Below, piece after piece: positions 15,502 through 24,663 of a stretch of DNA of 58,869 nt. Source of the DNA: an uncultured Bacteroidaceae bacterium (GTDB lineage: Bacteria > Bacteroidota > Bacteroidia > Bacteroidales > Bacteroidaceae); assembly GCA_944320965.1 (NCBI GenBank), contig CALUJO010000011.1, positions 1 to 58,869 on the forward strand, written 5' to 3'. How positions within the stretch are numbered: the first letter of the stretch is position 1; each line of letters starts with the position of its first letter. Under the pieces are notes generated by a model that was not told the origin of the DNA, searched no databases, and saw only the letters and a list, made by a program, of their open reading frames with translations. Both the position numbers and the translations under genes were made by a program.

Positions 15502-17598
15502 ATGAAAAAGATAAATTTTATAGTATTTCTGTTGCTTTTTGCCTTTGTTGCAAAAGCCCAGATAAAGCCAAACCAGCTGTGGCTTGACAGCAAATATTCA
15601 ATGTTCATACATTTCGGACTGTATTCAAAACTCGGAGGAGTGTGGATGGGAGAACCGGTACGTCAGGGATACAGCGAGCAGATACAGTCTTTTGCCGGAA
15701 TATTCAGTGACTGGTACGGATATACAGCCTATTCGTTCAATCCGGAGAAATGGAATGCCGACGAAATAGTAGAGCTTGCCAAGAAGGCAGGAATGCGTTC
15801 TATCGTGTTTACATCAAAGCATCATGACGGTTTTTGTATGTATCATTCAAAATATACAGACTATAATATTGTTGACATGACACCGTCAAAAAGGGATGTG
15901 ATGAAGGAACTTGCCGATGCTTGCCGAAGAGGGGGAATACGTTTTTCGGTATATTTTTCCCTGATAGACTGGCATTTCCCTGAGGCTTACCCTATTTCAA
16001 GTCACAATGCCGACCCTCTGACAGATGCACATTATCAGTATAATCTGAATCAGGTTGAGGAAATAATGACAAATTACGGAGCCATCTCGGAAATATGGTT
16101 TGATATGGGCTCGCTTACTCCGGAGCAGAGCAGCGGACTGTATGCACTTGTCAACAAACTTCAGCCATCATGTATGATAAGCGGCAGGCTTGGAAACAAC
16201 AGGGCAGACTTCAGTGTTCTTGCCGACAATGAGTATCCGGAATATAAGATTGGTGTTCCATGGCAGACGGCAGCTTCAATGTTTGACGAGACATGGAGCT
16301 ACCGTTCATGGCAGGAAAGAGGAAAAGTGGGTGACAAGGTCAAGGAAAAGTTGCGTAGCCTTGTAAAGGTTGTCAGCCGCGGTGGAAATTATCTTTTGAA
16401 CATAGGACCTGACGGTGACGGAGCCGTTGTTCCTTTCGAGAGAGACGTGCTGCTTTCTATGGGAGAATGGATTGCACGATATGCCGAGGCAATATACGGT
16501 ACGCGGTCAAATCCTTTTGAACACAATCCGTCATGGGGCGATATAACATGCAAGGACAAGGCTTTATACCTGTTTGTATATGACAAACCTGCGAATGGCG
16601 TAATATCCTTGAACGGAGTAAAAGGCAAGGTCGATTATGTGGAGAATCTGAGAACAAAGGATGACGGAATAAAATACTCCTTTAAAAAGGAAACATTGAA
16701 TATATTGTTGCCTGATACCTTTGCCGTTGATAGTGTCGCTTCCGTATTGAAGGTTGCATTTGATGATTCATTTACTATTGAGCCTGAAAGAGTGGTCAAG
16801 GAAAATACTTTGACAGCAGAAAATGCAGGAAAAATATACGGTTACTCGGCTCTCGACTATTACTGCGGTTTCAAGAGTCTGATTGGATATACATGGGACT
16901 ATCAGAAACGTACTTCTTCAGTAGTTCCTAAGATTTACTATACAGAAAATGAGGTTGGCAGAAAAATTCAGCTGACCATTGACGGAAAAACCGAGGAGTA
17001 TGTACTTGACGGAAAGAACAGAGTAACCGAATATGCCGATGATGTTGCCGTAAGATGGGGCAATGCCTATACATCACGCGGCCGTGGTATCTTTGGTATG
17101 GTGCCTTTCGAGGGAAAAGGCTTTATAGATGCTGACGGAAAAGACTCTGAATGGGAGAAGATAAACAACTATAAGGCTGGTAATCTGCAGAACAGGTCGG
17201 TTCTTCCTTTCTATTCAGAATATATGCTTCTTGAACTGAACGCTTCCCGTGATTTGTACTATCCGGTAAAAGTCGTTGGCGGAAATTCGGCTTATGTCCT
17301 TCTTAACGGTGAATATGTTTCTGCCGAATTCCCTGATTCACGTCCTGAAAGGAGCGAAAAACTTCTTGTTCTTCACTTGAAAAAAGGCAAGAACCAGTTG
17401 CTTGTGAAGACATATAACAGGTATTCAAGGAACCTTTCATTCGGATTCTTACCTGTAGATGACTGGACAGTGTACAGATTTGACTGTGACAAGACTAATA
17501 CAGGCGTTGAAAAACTGCATAGAATTGAGGTAAAGGCTGCCGATCGTGTATCAGGCATGGTTCCTATGAGTCTTGAAAATATAAGGATTGAATTGTAA
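15502..17598 (+). CDS. Secreted GH29 alpha-L-fucosidase
   Basis: 698 residues, signal peptide 1-19 (FVAKAQ). The GH29 barrel spans about 20-330: MFIHFGLYSKLGG (about 34-46), TSKHHDGFCMYHSKYTDYN (about 104-122), and EIWFDMG with the predicted nucleophile Asp201. Then come a fucosidase C-terminal beta domain and a further beta-rich region (to 698), possibly carbohydrate binding. It would release L-fucose from host or dietary glycans in the periplasm or outside. No SusC/D pair or regulator is nearby, so it is not in a typical polysaccharide utilization locus. Confidence 0.93.
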   Translation: MKKINFIVFLLLFAFVAKAQIKPNQLWLDSKYSMFIHFGLYSKLGGVWMGEPVRQGYSEQIQSFAGIFSDWYGYTAYSFNPEKWNADEIVELAKKAGMRSIVFTSKHHDGFCMYHSKYTDYNIVDMTPSKRDVMKELADACRRGGIRFSVYFSLIDWHFPEAYPISSHNADPLTDAHYQYNLNQVEEIMTNYGAISEIWFDMGSLTPEQSSGLYALVNKLQPSCMISGRLGNNRADFSVLADNEYPEYKIGVPWQTAASMFDETWSYRSWQERGKVGDKVKEKLRSLVKVVSRGGNYLLNIGPDGDGAVVPFERDVLLSMGEWIARYAEAIYGTRSNPFEHNPSWGDITCKDKALYLFVYDKPANGVISLNGVKGKVDYVENLRTKDDGIKYSFKKETLNILLPDTFAVDSVASVLKVAFDDSFTIEPERVVKENTLTAENAGKIYGYSALDYYCGFKSLIGYTWDYQKRTSSVVPKIYYTENEVGRKIQLTIDGKTEEYVLDGKNRVTEYADDVAVRWGNAYTSRGRGIFGMVPFEGKGFIDADGKDSEWEKINNYKAGNLQNRSVLPFYSEYMLLELNASRDLYYPVKVVGGNSAYVLLNGEYVSAEFPDSRPERSEKLLVLHLKKGKNQLLVKTYNRYSRNLSFGFLPVDDWTVYRFDCDKTNTGVEKLHRIEVKAADRVSGMVPMSLENIRIEL

Positions 17599-17912
17599 TC
17601 TTCTGTATTGAAAAAGGATTTTCATCGGACGTGTTTCTTCAGTTTTTGTTATTGTATTTTGGTTCAGTATAATGATAGGAAAATACATCTGATGTTTTTG
17701 CCGGAAAGGCAGGAGGTTTTATATGAAAATATAGAATGTTTTTAACAGAATCCTTTGGTGCTTTTGGCATTTTATATGCGTATGTAATTTGAGAAAACAT
17801 ATAATGTTTGCCGAATATAAAAGAACAACCGGATGTGCAATATCAGCAGCACATCCGGTTGTTTCTTTTGTTATGTAAAACTGATTTTCCGTTTTGTCCG
17901 GTCAATCAAGTC
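17599..17912. other. Intergenic region after the fucosidase gene
   Basis: 314 bp between convergent genes. It contains a strong hairpin at 17824-17863 near the DUF1573 end; the rest (17599-17820) is AT-rich with no ORF, tRNA or repeat that I can see. Confidence 0.6.
17824..17870. terminator. Terminator between convergent fucosidase and DUF1573 genes
   Basis: Perfect 15-bp stem (17824-17838 with 17849-17863), 10-nt loop, then TTCTTTT on the plus strand. The minus strand also has T-rich sequence after the stem. Confidence 0.85.
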
Positions 17913-18341
17913 TTATTCCATCATTTCGTTTTCCTTCTTTACAGAAACGGCAGTCATTTCGCCTTTGATGTAAAGAGTTGCGATATCAGGATTTCCGTTT
18001 GTTCTGATACGTATGCTTTTCTTGAAGTTGCCAGGGTAGCGTCCCTTTCCGTTATATGTAACTTTGATTTCTCCAGTCTTGCCCGGCATAATAGGTTCCT
18101 TTGGGTATTGTGGAACTGTGCATCCGCATGAGCCAATAGCCTGATGTATTACAAGCGGAGAGTCTCCTTCATTGGTGAAATAAAATACGCAGGAAACCTT
18201 TGGAGAACTTTCAGGGAATTGCCCGAAGTCGTAGGTAGTTTCCTTGAATACGATTTTTGCAGTTCCTTTGCTTTCTTCCTGTGCGAAAGCCATTGTAGTG
18301 AATGTTGTAAGGAACATTAGTAAATAAAGAATCTTTTTCAT
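17913..18341 (-). CDS. Secreted DUF1573 domain protein
   Basis: 142 residues, signal peptide ending TMAFAQ. The single DUF1573 domain is an Ig-like fold recognised by FKETTYDFGQFPESSPKVSCVFYFTNEGDSPLVIHQAIGSCGCT (written here only as landmarks at about 28-70), with the CGC motif near 68. A PKEPIMPGKTGEIKV block follows. Function is not established; the domain is very common in Bacteroidetes periplasmic proteins. The open frame starts 10 codons earlier, but MKKILYLLMFL (18341) begins a standard signal peptide. Confidence 0.88.
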   Translation of the reverse strand: MKKILYLLMFLTTFTTMAFAQEESKGTAKIVFKETTYDFGQFPESSPKVSCVFYFTNEGDSPLVIHQAIGSCGCTVPQYPKEPIMPGKTGEIKVTYNGKGRYPGNFKKSIRIRTNGNPDIATLYIKGEMTAVSVKKENEMME

Positions 18342-18368
18342 TTTGATTATTCTATTTTTTAGCATCGG

Positions 18369-18376
18369 CAAAATTA
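18369..18376 (-). promoter_or_regulatory. Minus-7 box of the DUF1573 gene
   Basis: Minus strand TAATTTTG, matching TAnnTTTG, 28 bp upstream of the chosen start codon. This supports the start at 18341. Confidence 0.45.
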
Positions 18377-18390
18377 CAAATAAAAAGTGA

Positions 18391-18771
18391 TTATATTCCC
18401 TGTATCATCTGCAATATTTTGGGTATAAATATTATAAGCCCTATTGTTGCCGCAGCAATTGCAGTGATGAGTACCGCACCTGCTGCAACATCCTTTGCCT
18501 TTCCTGCAAGTTCGTTGTAGCCTGGGGATGCAAGGTCGGTCAGCTTTTCTATTGCTGTATTGAATCCTTCGGCTGCAAGTACCATACCTATGCAAAGAAT
18601 GACAAGACACCATTCGGTTTTGTCTATATTGAATATCACTCCGGCTGCAATAACCATGACTGTAGCCGCGCAGTGTATCCATGCGTTATGCTCTTTTCCG
18701 ATAAGGTATCTTATACCGGCAAAAGCATAGACAAAACTTTTGCCCCTTTTTCTCCAGCTGAATTTTTCCAT
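18391..18771 (-). CDS. dgkA: Diacylglycerol/undecaprenol kinase
   Basis: 126-residue small membrane kinase with three helices. Signature AEGFNTAIEKLTDL (about 66-79) holds the catalytic Glu, and KDVAAGAVL (about 92-100) follows. In Gram-negatives it recycles diacylglycerol; in Gram-positives the same fold phosphorylates undecaprenol, and sequence alone does not decide which. It starts 1 bp after the rsh stop, so the two form an operon. Confidence 0.92.
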   Translation of the reverse strand: MEKFSWRKRGKSFVYAFAGIRYLIGKEHNAWIHCAATVMVIAAGVIFNIDKTEWCLVILCIGMVLAAEGFNTAIEKLTDLASPGYNELAGKAKDVAAGAVLITAIAAATIGLIIFIPKILQMIQGI

Positions 18772-18772
18772 G

Positions 18773-20995
18773 TCAGTTACGGCTTATCTGCATTACACCC
18801 TTTATTCCTTTCAGTTTCTTTACAAGCGCTTCAAGATTGTTCTTGTTGCTTATGCTTATTGTAAGCATGCCCGAGAACATACCGTCGTTTGATGAAATTG
18901 AAATAGAACGCAACAGTACGTTAGGTTCCTTGTTTATGACACTTGTCAGGTTTGTTACGATTCCGATATTGTCCTGACCTATAACTTTCAGTGTTATGTC
19001 ATATTGTGAGCCTCCTGTCTGTCCGCTCCATTTTGCATCAAGTATTCTGTATCCGAAGCGTTCCCTCATCTGCGAAGCGTTAGGACAGTCTGTGCGGTGT
19101 ATCTTTATGCCGCCGCCGGCTGTGGTAAACGCAAAAATATCATCTCCGTAAATAGGGTTGCAGCATTTTGCCAGCTTGTAGTCAAGTCCTTTCATGTTCT
19201 TGTCTATAAGCAGTACATCACTGCCTTTCTTGATATTGTCGTTTTGCTGTATCTGGCTGAGGTTGAACTCTTCTGCGCTTTTTACGTTGTCATCGCCTGT
19301 CGGTTCATTCAGCTTTCTTGATACTGACATATATCTTTCGAAAACATCGTTTAAATCAAGCGAACCGTCACCGATTCTTTGATAGAACAATGTTTCGTCC
19401 TTGAATCCCATTGAAGCTATGACTTTGGACAGCAGGGCATAGTCTATATCTATCTTTTTGTTTTTGAACTTCCTTTGCAGTGCTTCTCTTGCAAAATCTG
19501 CCTGTCGGTTTGCATTTTCCTTCAGAACCTGTCTGATTTTGTTTCTAGCCTTTGATGTTACGGCAATATTCAGCCAGTCCTGTTTGGGCTGCTGTGATGC
19601 GGAGGTGAATATTTCAACCTGATCACCGTTTGTAAGGGTTTGCCTTATAGGTACTACTTTTCCGTTTACTTTTCCTCCTATACACTGGCATCCTATTTTA
19701 GAGTGGATATTGAATGCAAAGTCAAGAATTGTTGCTCCTTTGGGAAGTTTGACCAAGTCGCCTTTAGGTGTAAAGATGAATACGTCATCCTTGTACAGGT
19801 CCATTTTGAACTGGTCCATAAGTTCCTTGTCGTCCGAGTCGGAGTTCTCAAGCGCTTCCCTTATAGATGCAAGCCACTCGTCAAGTCCTCCTTCGTCCTT
19901 AACGCCTTTATATCTCCAGTGTGCAGCAAATCCACGTTCGGCAATGTCGTCCATTCTTTCGGTTCGGATCTGTATTTCCACCCATTTGCCTTCAGGGCCC
20001 ATTACTGTTGTGTGGAGTGATTCGTAACCGTTGCTTTTAGGTACGCTCAGCCAGTCTCTTAATCTTTTGGGGTCAGGCACATACATTGCCGTAACAATTG
20101 AGTATGTTTCCCAACATGCCTTTTTTTCGTCTTCGGGCTTTGCGTCAAGGATGATACGTATTGCAAACAGGTCATAAATTCCTTCAAATTCCACTTCCTG
20201 CTTTTTCATCTTGTTCCAGATGGAATTAATGGATTTTGTCCTGCCTTTTATATGGAATTTCAGACCGGCCTTTTTAAGGTTTTCCTCAATAGGCCCTATG
20301 AATTTTGCTATATATTTGTCTCGGGCAGCTTTTGTCTGGTTAAGCTTGTCCTTTATTTTATAATAGATTTCTTTGTAAAGATACTTTACAGACAGGTCTT
20401 CAAGCTCGGTTTTCAGACGGTAAAGGCCAAGCTTGTGTGCAAGCGGAGCATAGAGGTATCTTGCTTCGTTTGTAACTTTCTTTCTGTCTTCAATGTTTTC
20501 GGTGTCGCGTATCTGTCTCATCACGTTCACTCTGTCGGCAATAATGATGAGTATCACACGCATGTCTTCGGCAAATGACAGCAGCAAGTCCTTGAAATTT
20601 GTTGATTCTACAATAGGACCTTTTGAATAAATGCTGCTTGTACGTATAAGACCGCGTATGATTGTGTTTACATCTTCGCCGTAATCCATCACAATTGTCT
20701 TGCTGTCAATGGAATTGCATGCAACAAGGTCGTGCAGCATTATTGAAAGTATTGCGGCACGGTTACTTCTGATTTCGTTTGAGACAATAAGCGCTGTCTG
20801 CAGATTGTGGATAATCGGATTCATTCCGAAACAGTTTCTTTCAAGTTTCCCTTCAATGGCAGCACGGAGCAACTCTTTCCTTATCTTTTTGTATTCAGAC
20901 TCGCTTATGCATCCTTTTGCCGATACTGCCAGCTCCTTTATAAGTGTTGACAGCATCTCTCTCTCTTCTGCTGTAAAAAACTCGTTTATCCTCAT
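18773..20995 (-). CDS. RelA/SpoT homologue, probably synthetase-only
   Basis: 740 residues. It makes (p)ppGpp in the stringent response. Domains in order: HD (about 40-180), synthetase (about 240-350, with RLRDWLSVPKSNGYESLHT and VEIQIRT), TGS (about 400-460, VFIFTPKGDLVKLPKG), and a C-terminal ACT (about 665-740). The HD motif reads H88-D89-LVAC where hydrolases have HDxxED, so the second acidic pair is missing and ppGpp hydrolysis is probably lost. The synthetase has a basic RxRD at the place of RxKD/ExDD. Followed by dgkA at 1 bp. Confidence 0.93.
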   Translation of the reverse strand: MRINEFFTAEEREMLSTLIKELAVSAKGCISESEYKKIRKELLRAAIEGKLERNCFGMNPIIHNLQTALIVSNEIRSNRAAILSIMLHDLVACNSIDSKTIVMDYGEDVNTIIRGLIRTSSIYSKGPIVESTNFKDLLLSFAEDMRVILIIIADRVNVMRQIRDTENIEDRKKVTNEARYLYAPLAHKLGLYRLKTELEDLSVKYLYKEIYYKIKDKLNQTKAARDKYIAKFIGPIEENLKKAGLKFHIKGRTKSINSIWNKMKKQEVEFEGIYDLFAIRIILDAKPEDEKKACWETYSIVTAMYVPDPKRLRDWLSVPKSNGYESLHTTVMGPEGKWVEIQIRTERMDDIAERGFAAHWRYKGVKDEGGLDEWLASIREALENSDSDDKELMDQFKMDLYKDDVFIFTPKGDLVKLPKGATILDFAFNIHSKIGCQCIGGKVNGKVVPIRQTLTNGDQVEIFTSASQQPKQDWLNIAVTSKARNKIRQVLKENANRQADFAREALQRKFKNKKIDIDYALLSKVIASMGFKDETLFYQRIGDGSLDLNDVFERYMSVSRKLNEPTGDDNVKSAEEFNLSQIQQNDNIKKGSDVLLIDKNMKGLDYKLAKCCNPIYGDDIFAFTTAGGGIKIHRTDCPNASQMRERFGYRILDAKWSGQTGGSQYDITLKVIGQDNIGIVTNLTSVINKEPNVLLRSISISSNDGMFSGMLTISISNKNNLEALVKKLKGIKGVMQISRN

Positions 20996-21066
20996 ACTAT
21001 ATCTGTATTTGTCCGTAAAAGTAGTTTTTTTTTATTACAAAAAGGAGCGCCGTATATATTTTTTTG

Positions 21067-21074
21067 TAATTTTG
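21067..21074 (+). promoter_or_regulatory. Minus-7 box of the DUF4301 gene
   Basis: TAATTTTG matches TAnnTTTG. It is only 11 bp from the first ATG (21085) but 41 bp from the ATG at 21115, supporting the later start. Confidence 0.45.
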
Positions 21075-21114
21075 AGCATCATATATGAATATTAATAAAT
21101 TAAATCAGGATATT

Positions 21115-22638
21115 ATGCAATTTACACAAGAAGACAAAGAGTTGCTCGCATCAAAACATATTACCGAGGAGAAGATTGCCGAGCAATTAAAGAATTTTGA
21201 AACAGGTTTCCCGTATCTTAAACTTGAAGCTGCTGCATCTGTTGCTAAAGGAATTTTGGCTCCTGATGATAATGCTGTGGCTGTTTATGAAAGATGTTGG
21301 GAAAATTATAAATCTGAAGGAAAACACATTTTGAAGTTTGTTCCTGCATCAGGAGCTGCAAGCCGCATGTTCAAGGATTTGTTTGCCTTTGTTGATGCTG
21401 AATATGATGTGCCTACAACAGCCTTTGAAAAGAAGTTCTTTGATGAAATCAGAAACTTTGCATTCTATAACTTGCTGGATGAGGCTTGCCGTCGCAATGA
21501 AGGTGAAGGCGTTGAGGCATGTGTCGCTGCAGGAAAATACAAGGCTGTGGTAAGAAATCTTCTTCTGGCTTCCGGCTTGAATTATGGTTCATTGCCAAAG
21601 GGACTTTTGAAGTTCCACAGTTATGAAGGTTTTGTAAGAACTCCGCTTGAAGAACATCTTGTGGAAGGCGCACTATATGCAAAAGGTTCTACTGGAAAGG
21701 TAAATGTTCATTTTACAGTATCTACAGAACACAAGGACCTTTTTGCTGCACTTGTTGCTGAAAAGAAGGCTGAATACGAAACTAAGTATTCTACAGAATA
21801 TGATATTACTTTCTCTGAACAGAAGCCTTCGACAGATACAATCGCTGCTGATATGGACAACAATCCGTTCCGTGATAACGGCAAACTGCTGTTCCGTCCG
21901 GGAGGTCACGGCGCATTGATTGAAAACCTTAACGACTTGGATTATGATGTGATTTTCATAAAGAATATTGACAATGTCGTTCCTGATTCATTGAAAGCTG
22001 ATACTGTCAAGTACAAACAGGTAATTGCCGGCGTTCTTGTTTCTCTTCAGGAAAAAGTATTCTCTTATCTGAGAAGACTTGAAAACAAGGACTATACTTC
22101 AGACGATTTGAAAAATATGCTTTCATTCCTTGAAAATGAACTTTTCTGTCACAGTGATGAGGCTGCAGGTTATGACGATGAAGCTCTCGCTGCTTATCTG
22201 TTCCGCAAGTTCAACCGTCCTATGCGTGTATGCGGTATGGTTAAGAACGTAGGTGAACCTGGTGGTGGCCCGTTCCTTGCCTATAATCAGGATGGTACTG
22301 TTTCTCTTCAGATTCTTGAAAGTTCACAGGTTGACATGAAGGACCCAGCAAAGAAGGAAATGTTTGAAAAGGGAACTCATTTCAATCCGGTTGACCTTGT
22401 TTGTGCTGTAAAGAATTATAAGGGAGAGAAATTTGACCTTACAAAATACGTTGACAAGAATACGGGTTTCATATCTTACAAGTCAAAGAGCGGTAAGGAT
22501 TTGAAAGCTCTTGAATTGCCTGGATTGTGGAATGGTGCGATGAGTGACTGGAATACGGTATTTGTTGAAGTTCCTCTGAGTACATTTAATCCGGTAAAGA
22601 CAGTAAATGACCTGTTGAGACCTCAGCATCAGAAATAA
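21115..22638 (+). CDS. DUF4301 family protein
   Basis: 507 residues, cytoplasmic. Recognised by FETGFPYLKLEAAASV (about 26-41), FVPASGAASRMFKDL (about 77-91), LLFRPGGHGALIENLNDLDYDVIFIKNIDNVVPD, and RVCGMVKNVGEPGGGPF. The PASGAASRM and FIKNIDNV segments resemble sugar-nucleotidyltransferase-like binding loops, so a nucleotide-sugar or carbohydrate link is possible, but no function is established to my knowledge. Start chosen at 21115 because the family begins this way and the minus-7 box fits; an ATG at 21085 would add 10 residues. Confidence 0.88.
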   Translation: MQFTQEDKELLASKHITEEKIAEQLKNFETGFPYLKLEAAASVAKGILAPDDNAVAVYERCWENYKSEGKHILKFVPASGAASRMFKDLFAFVDAEYDVPTTAFEKKFFDEIRNFAFYNLLDEACRRNEGEGVEACVAAGKYKAVVRNLLLASGLNYGSLPKGLLKFHSYEGFVRTPLEEHLVEGALYAKGSTGKVNVHFTVSTEHKDLFAALVAEKKAEYETKYSTEYDITFSEQKPSTDTIAADMDNNPFRDNGKLLFRPGGHGALIENLNDLDYDVIFIKNIDNVVPDSLKADTVKYKQVIAGVLVSLQEKVFSYLRRLENKDYTSDDLKNMLSFLENELFCHSDEAAGYDDEALAAYLFRKFNRPMRVCGMVKNVGEPGGGPFLAYNQDGTVSLQILESSQVDMKDPAKKEMFEKGTHFNPVDLVCAVKNYKGEKFDLTKYVDKNTGFISYKSKSGKDLKALELPGLWNGAMSDWNTVFVEVPLSTFNPVKTVNDLLRPQHQK

Positions 22639-22658
22639 TGTGAAATAAATCAATTATG

Positions 22659-22697
22659 GCCGCAGAGGTTTTTTATATACATCTGCGGCTTTTTTTA
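22659..22697 (+). terminator. Terminator of the DUF4301 gene
   Basis: GCCGCAGA (22659-22666) pairs with TCTGCGGC (22682-22689), followed by a T run. It ends 4 bp before the start of the next gene, which argues against any upstream start for that gene. Confidence 0.85.
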
Positions 22698-22700
22698 TAT

Positions 22701-23693
22701 ATGAGAAACATAATTCTTGTCTTTTTCATTTTAGTTTTCCATAGAACGGTTTATGCTGGCGGGCTGGGAGATTCACTGCTTGTAATGTTTTACAATGTGG
22801 AAAACTTCTTTGACTGTCGTCATGACAGTACAAAGGATGATAAGGAGTTCCTGCCGGAATCTATCAGAAGATGGCATGTAGGAAGGTTCAAGAAGAAAGC
22901 AGCAAATATATCCAAAGTTATAGTAAATTCCGGGAATGGCATTATCCCTGCTGTTGTTGGATTGGCTGAGGTTGAAAATTCTTATGTGATGGATTATCTC
23001 ACACGCTATTCTCCGTTAAAGCAGTTGGGATACAGATATGTAATGACAGATTCTCCTGACAGACGTGGCATTGATGTCGCCTTGATTTACCAGCGTGAAC
23101 AGTTCAAGCTCATTTCATCTGGTGTAAAACGTTTTGATACTGAAAAGGTAGGGCACAGGCCAACGCGAGACATGCTGCATTGTTGCGGAATGTTGTTTTC
23201 TGGTGATACGCTTGATTTTATAGTCGTGCACCTTCCAAGTAGGCGCGAAGGCAATGCTTCTGCAGAAAAGGCAAGAACGCTTGTCTTGAATGGGGTAAGG
23301 GAATATTCGGACTCCTTGAGACTGTTGAGAAAAAATCCCAATATTGTGATAATGGGAGACTTTAATACTTATCCTGATGATGAAAAGCTGAACGCATGTT
23401 TTAACAATGTAAACTATTCGTTATTGACTTCCGTTTTTGCGGGAAGAACGGATATCGGTACTTACAAGTATCAGGGAATATGGCAGACACTGGACCATAT
23501 GTCGGTAAACAGTGGGATGCTTAAGGACGGAGCGAGATTGAAAGTAGGGAAAATAAGTATTGTCGATGATGATTATCTGCTTGAACCTGATTTAAAGTAT
23601 CATGGAATAAAGCCTTTCCGTACATATAACGGTATGAAATATATCGGCGGTTTCAGTGACCATCTGCCGCTAAGGCTGATGATTTATTATTGA
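22701..23693 (+). CDS. Secreted endonuclease/exonuclease/phosphatase family protein
   Basis: 330 residues with an N-terminal signal peptide (MRNIILVFFILVFHRTVYAGG). EEP-fold landmarks: VMFYNVENFFD (about 24-34), VVGLAEVENSYV with the catalytic Glu (about 83-94), DFIVVHLPSRREG (about 170-182), IVIMGDFNTYPDD with the Asp/Asn pair (about 214-226), and GGFSDHLPL with the final His (about 316-324). Substrate may be DNA, a phospholipid or a phosphoester; not decidable here. The frame runs upstream to 22656 but that part lies in the preceding terminator. Confidence 0.9.
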   Translation: MRNIILVFFILVFHRTVYAGGLGDSLLVMFYNVENFFDCRHDSTKDDKEFLPESIRRWHVGRFKKKAANISKVIVNSGNGIIPAVVGLAEVENSYVMDYLTRYSPLKQLGYRYVMTDSPDRRGIDVALIYQREQFKLISSGVKRFDTEKVGHRPTRDMLHCCGMLFSGDTLDFIVVHLPSRREGNASAEKARTLVLNGVREYSDSLRLLRKNPNIVIMGDFNTYPDDEKLNACFNNVNYSLLTSVFAGRTDIGTYKYQGIWQTLDHMSVNSGMLKDGARLKVGKISIVDDDYLLEPDLKYHGIKPFRTYNGMKYIGGFSDHLPLRLMIYY

Positions 23694-23754
23694 ATGTATT
23701 GAATTGTCTTTTATATATCTGTTTATAAAAGCGGATAAGCATTTCAATAAATAA

Positions 23755-23792
23755 AAAAAGCATGATTCCAATCTTTGGTAATCATGCTTTTT
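23755..23792. terminator. Bidirectional terminator between the EEP gene and tRNA-Met
   Basis: 13-bp perfect stem (23755-23767 with 23780-23792) with outer A/T runs, giving U tracts on both strands. It sits 2 bp from the 3' end of the tRNA. Confidence 0.85.
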
Positions 23793-23793
23793 G

Positions 23794-23867
23794 TAGCGGG
23801 AACCGGGATTGAACCGGTGACCTCATGATTATGAATCATGCGCTCTAACCAGCTGAGCTATCCCGCC
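23794..23867 (-). tRNA. tRNA-Met (anticodon CAT)
   Basis: 74-nt cloverleaf on the minus strand: acceptor GGCGGGA/TCCCGCT, D arm GCTC/GAGC, anticodon stem CATGA/TCATG with loop TTCATAA, and T arm ACCGG-TTCAATC-CCGGT. CCA is not encoded. The 1-72 pair is G-U, and the C1-A72 mismatch of an initiator is absent. Elongator Met is most likely; a lysidine-modified Ile2 with the same CAT anticodon cannot be fully excluded. Confidence 0.93.
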
Positions 23868-23893
23868 ATGGCATCTGTTTCTCAAATGCGATG

Positions 23894-23924
23894 CAAAGGT
23901 AGTGCTTTATTTTGAATTTGCAAA
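23894..23924 (-). promoter_or_regulatory. Promoter of tRNA-Met
   Basis: Minus strand: TTTG (23924-23921), 19-bp spacer, TACCTTTG (23901-23894). Both boxes and the spacing fit the Bacteroidetes consensus; the tRNA begins 26 bp downstream. Confidence 0.8.
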
Positions 23925-24066
23925 TATTTTATGAAATATTTTTGTAGAAAATGTGGATTTGTGGATGCTTTTATGATTGAAATGTTATGTCTCGGCATGT
24001 TTTTTAATGCTTATGTAAATGGTTTTTTGTGAAAAAAGTGTTATATTGCAAGCAAATTGTTGAGAT

Positions 24067-24453
24067 ATGGCAAAAAATAAATTTAAATTGGAGTATCTGT
24101 TCAGACCAAGTTCCAAAAATATTTTGTGGAACTATGTCAGTACACCTGCGGGGTATGAAAAATGGCTTGCAGACGAAGTTCAGGCTGACGGTGATGAATT
24201 TACGTTTATATGGGGAGATGATGAGATTAAAAAGGCAACATTGTTATCCTGTCGTCCATTGTCCCATATACGTTTCAGGTGGGCGGATGACAAGTCCGGA
24301 AAGACATTTTTTGAGATAAGACTTAAGGAATCGGAACTTACAGGTGAGCAGGTTCTTGAAATTACTGATTTTGCAACAGATGAGGACAAGGATGACCTTG
24401 TTGAACTTTGGGATTCGGAAGTGGAAACATTGAGACGAATTTCCGGAGTATAA
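24067..24453 (+). CDS. START-like domain protein
   Basis: 128 residues, cytoplasmic. The fold resembles the AHSA/START helix-grip: FKLEYLFRPSSKNILWNYVSTPAGYEKWLADEVQ at the N-terminus (landmarks at about 5-38), then FTFIWGDDE, HIRFRWADD and FEIRLKESELTGEQVLEITDF beta strands, and a C-terminal helix with acidic residues. Known in Bacteroidetes as an uncharacterised START-like family; ligand unknown. An overlapping frame from 24029 is a shadow. Confidence 0.85.
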   Translation: MAKNKFKLEYLFRPSSKNILWNYVSTPAGYEKWLADEVQADGDEFTFIWGDDEIKKATLLSCRPLSHIRFRWADDKSGKTFFEIRLKESELTGEQVLEITDFATDEDKDDLVELWDSEVETLRRISGV

Positions 24454-24609
24454 GTCATACTGATAATAATCTGTTTTTATATTGCGCTTCCTATTGATAT
24501 GGGAGGTTATACATCTATCGCCATTTTTTCAACATCCTTACAATGAATTTTCTCTGCTAGCCCGTCCTGGTTGTATAGATGCTTATATAACTTAAATGTA
24601 GTCCTTAAA

Positions 24610-24641
24610 TTTCAATATTTCACCAAATATATCTATCTTTG
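24610..24641 (+). promoter_or_regulatory. Promoter of the lptF/G-ribAB operon
   Basis: TTTC (24610-24613, 3 of 4), 20-bp spacer, TATCTTTG (24634-24641), 22 bp before the start codon. Confidence 0.6.
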
Positions 24642-24663
24642 TTTTCTTGAAATATGATATATA

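Larger units (their letters stand above)
23694..24066. other. Intergenic region holding tRNA-Met and its signals
   Basis: 373 bp. From left to right: a bidirectional hairpin terminator, a minus-strand tRNA, its promoter, then about 140 bp of AT-rich sequence with no recognised feature before the START-like gene. Confidence 0.7.

Noticed and set aside
22656..22700. Earlier ATG for the endonuclease/exonuclease/phosphatase gene
   Set aside because: The extra 15 codons lie in the terminator hairpin of the preceding gene and would spoil the signal peptide.
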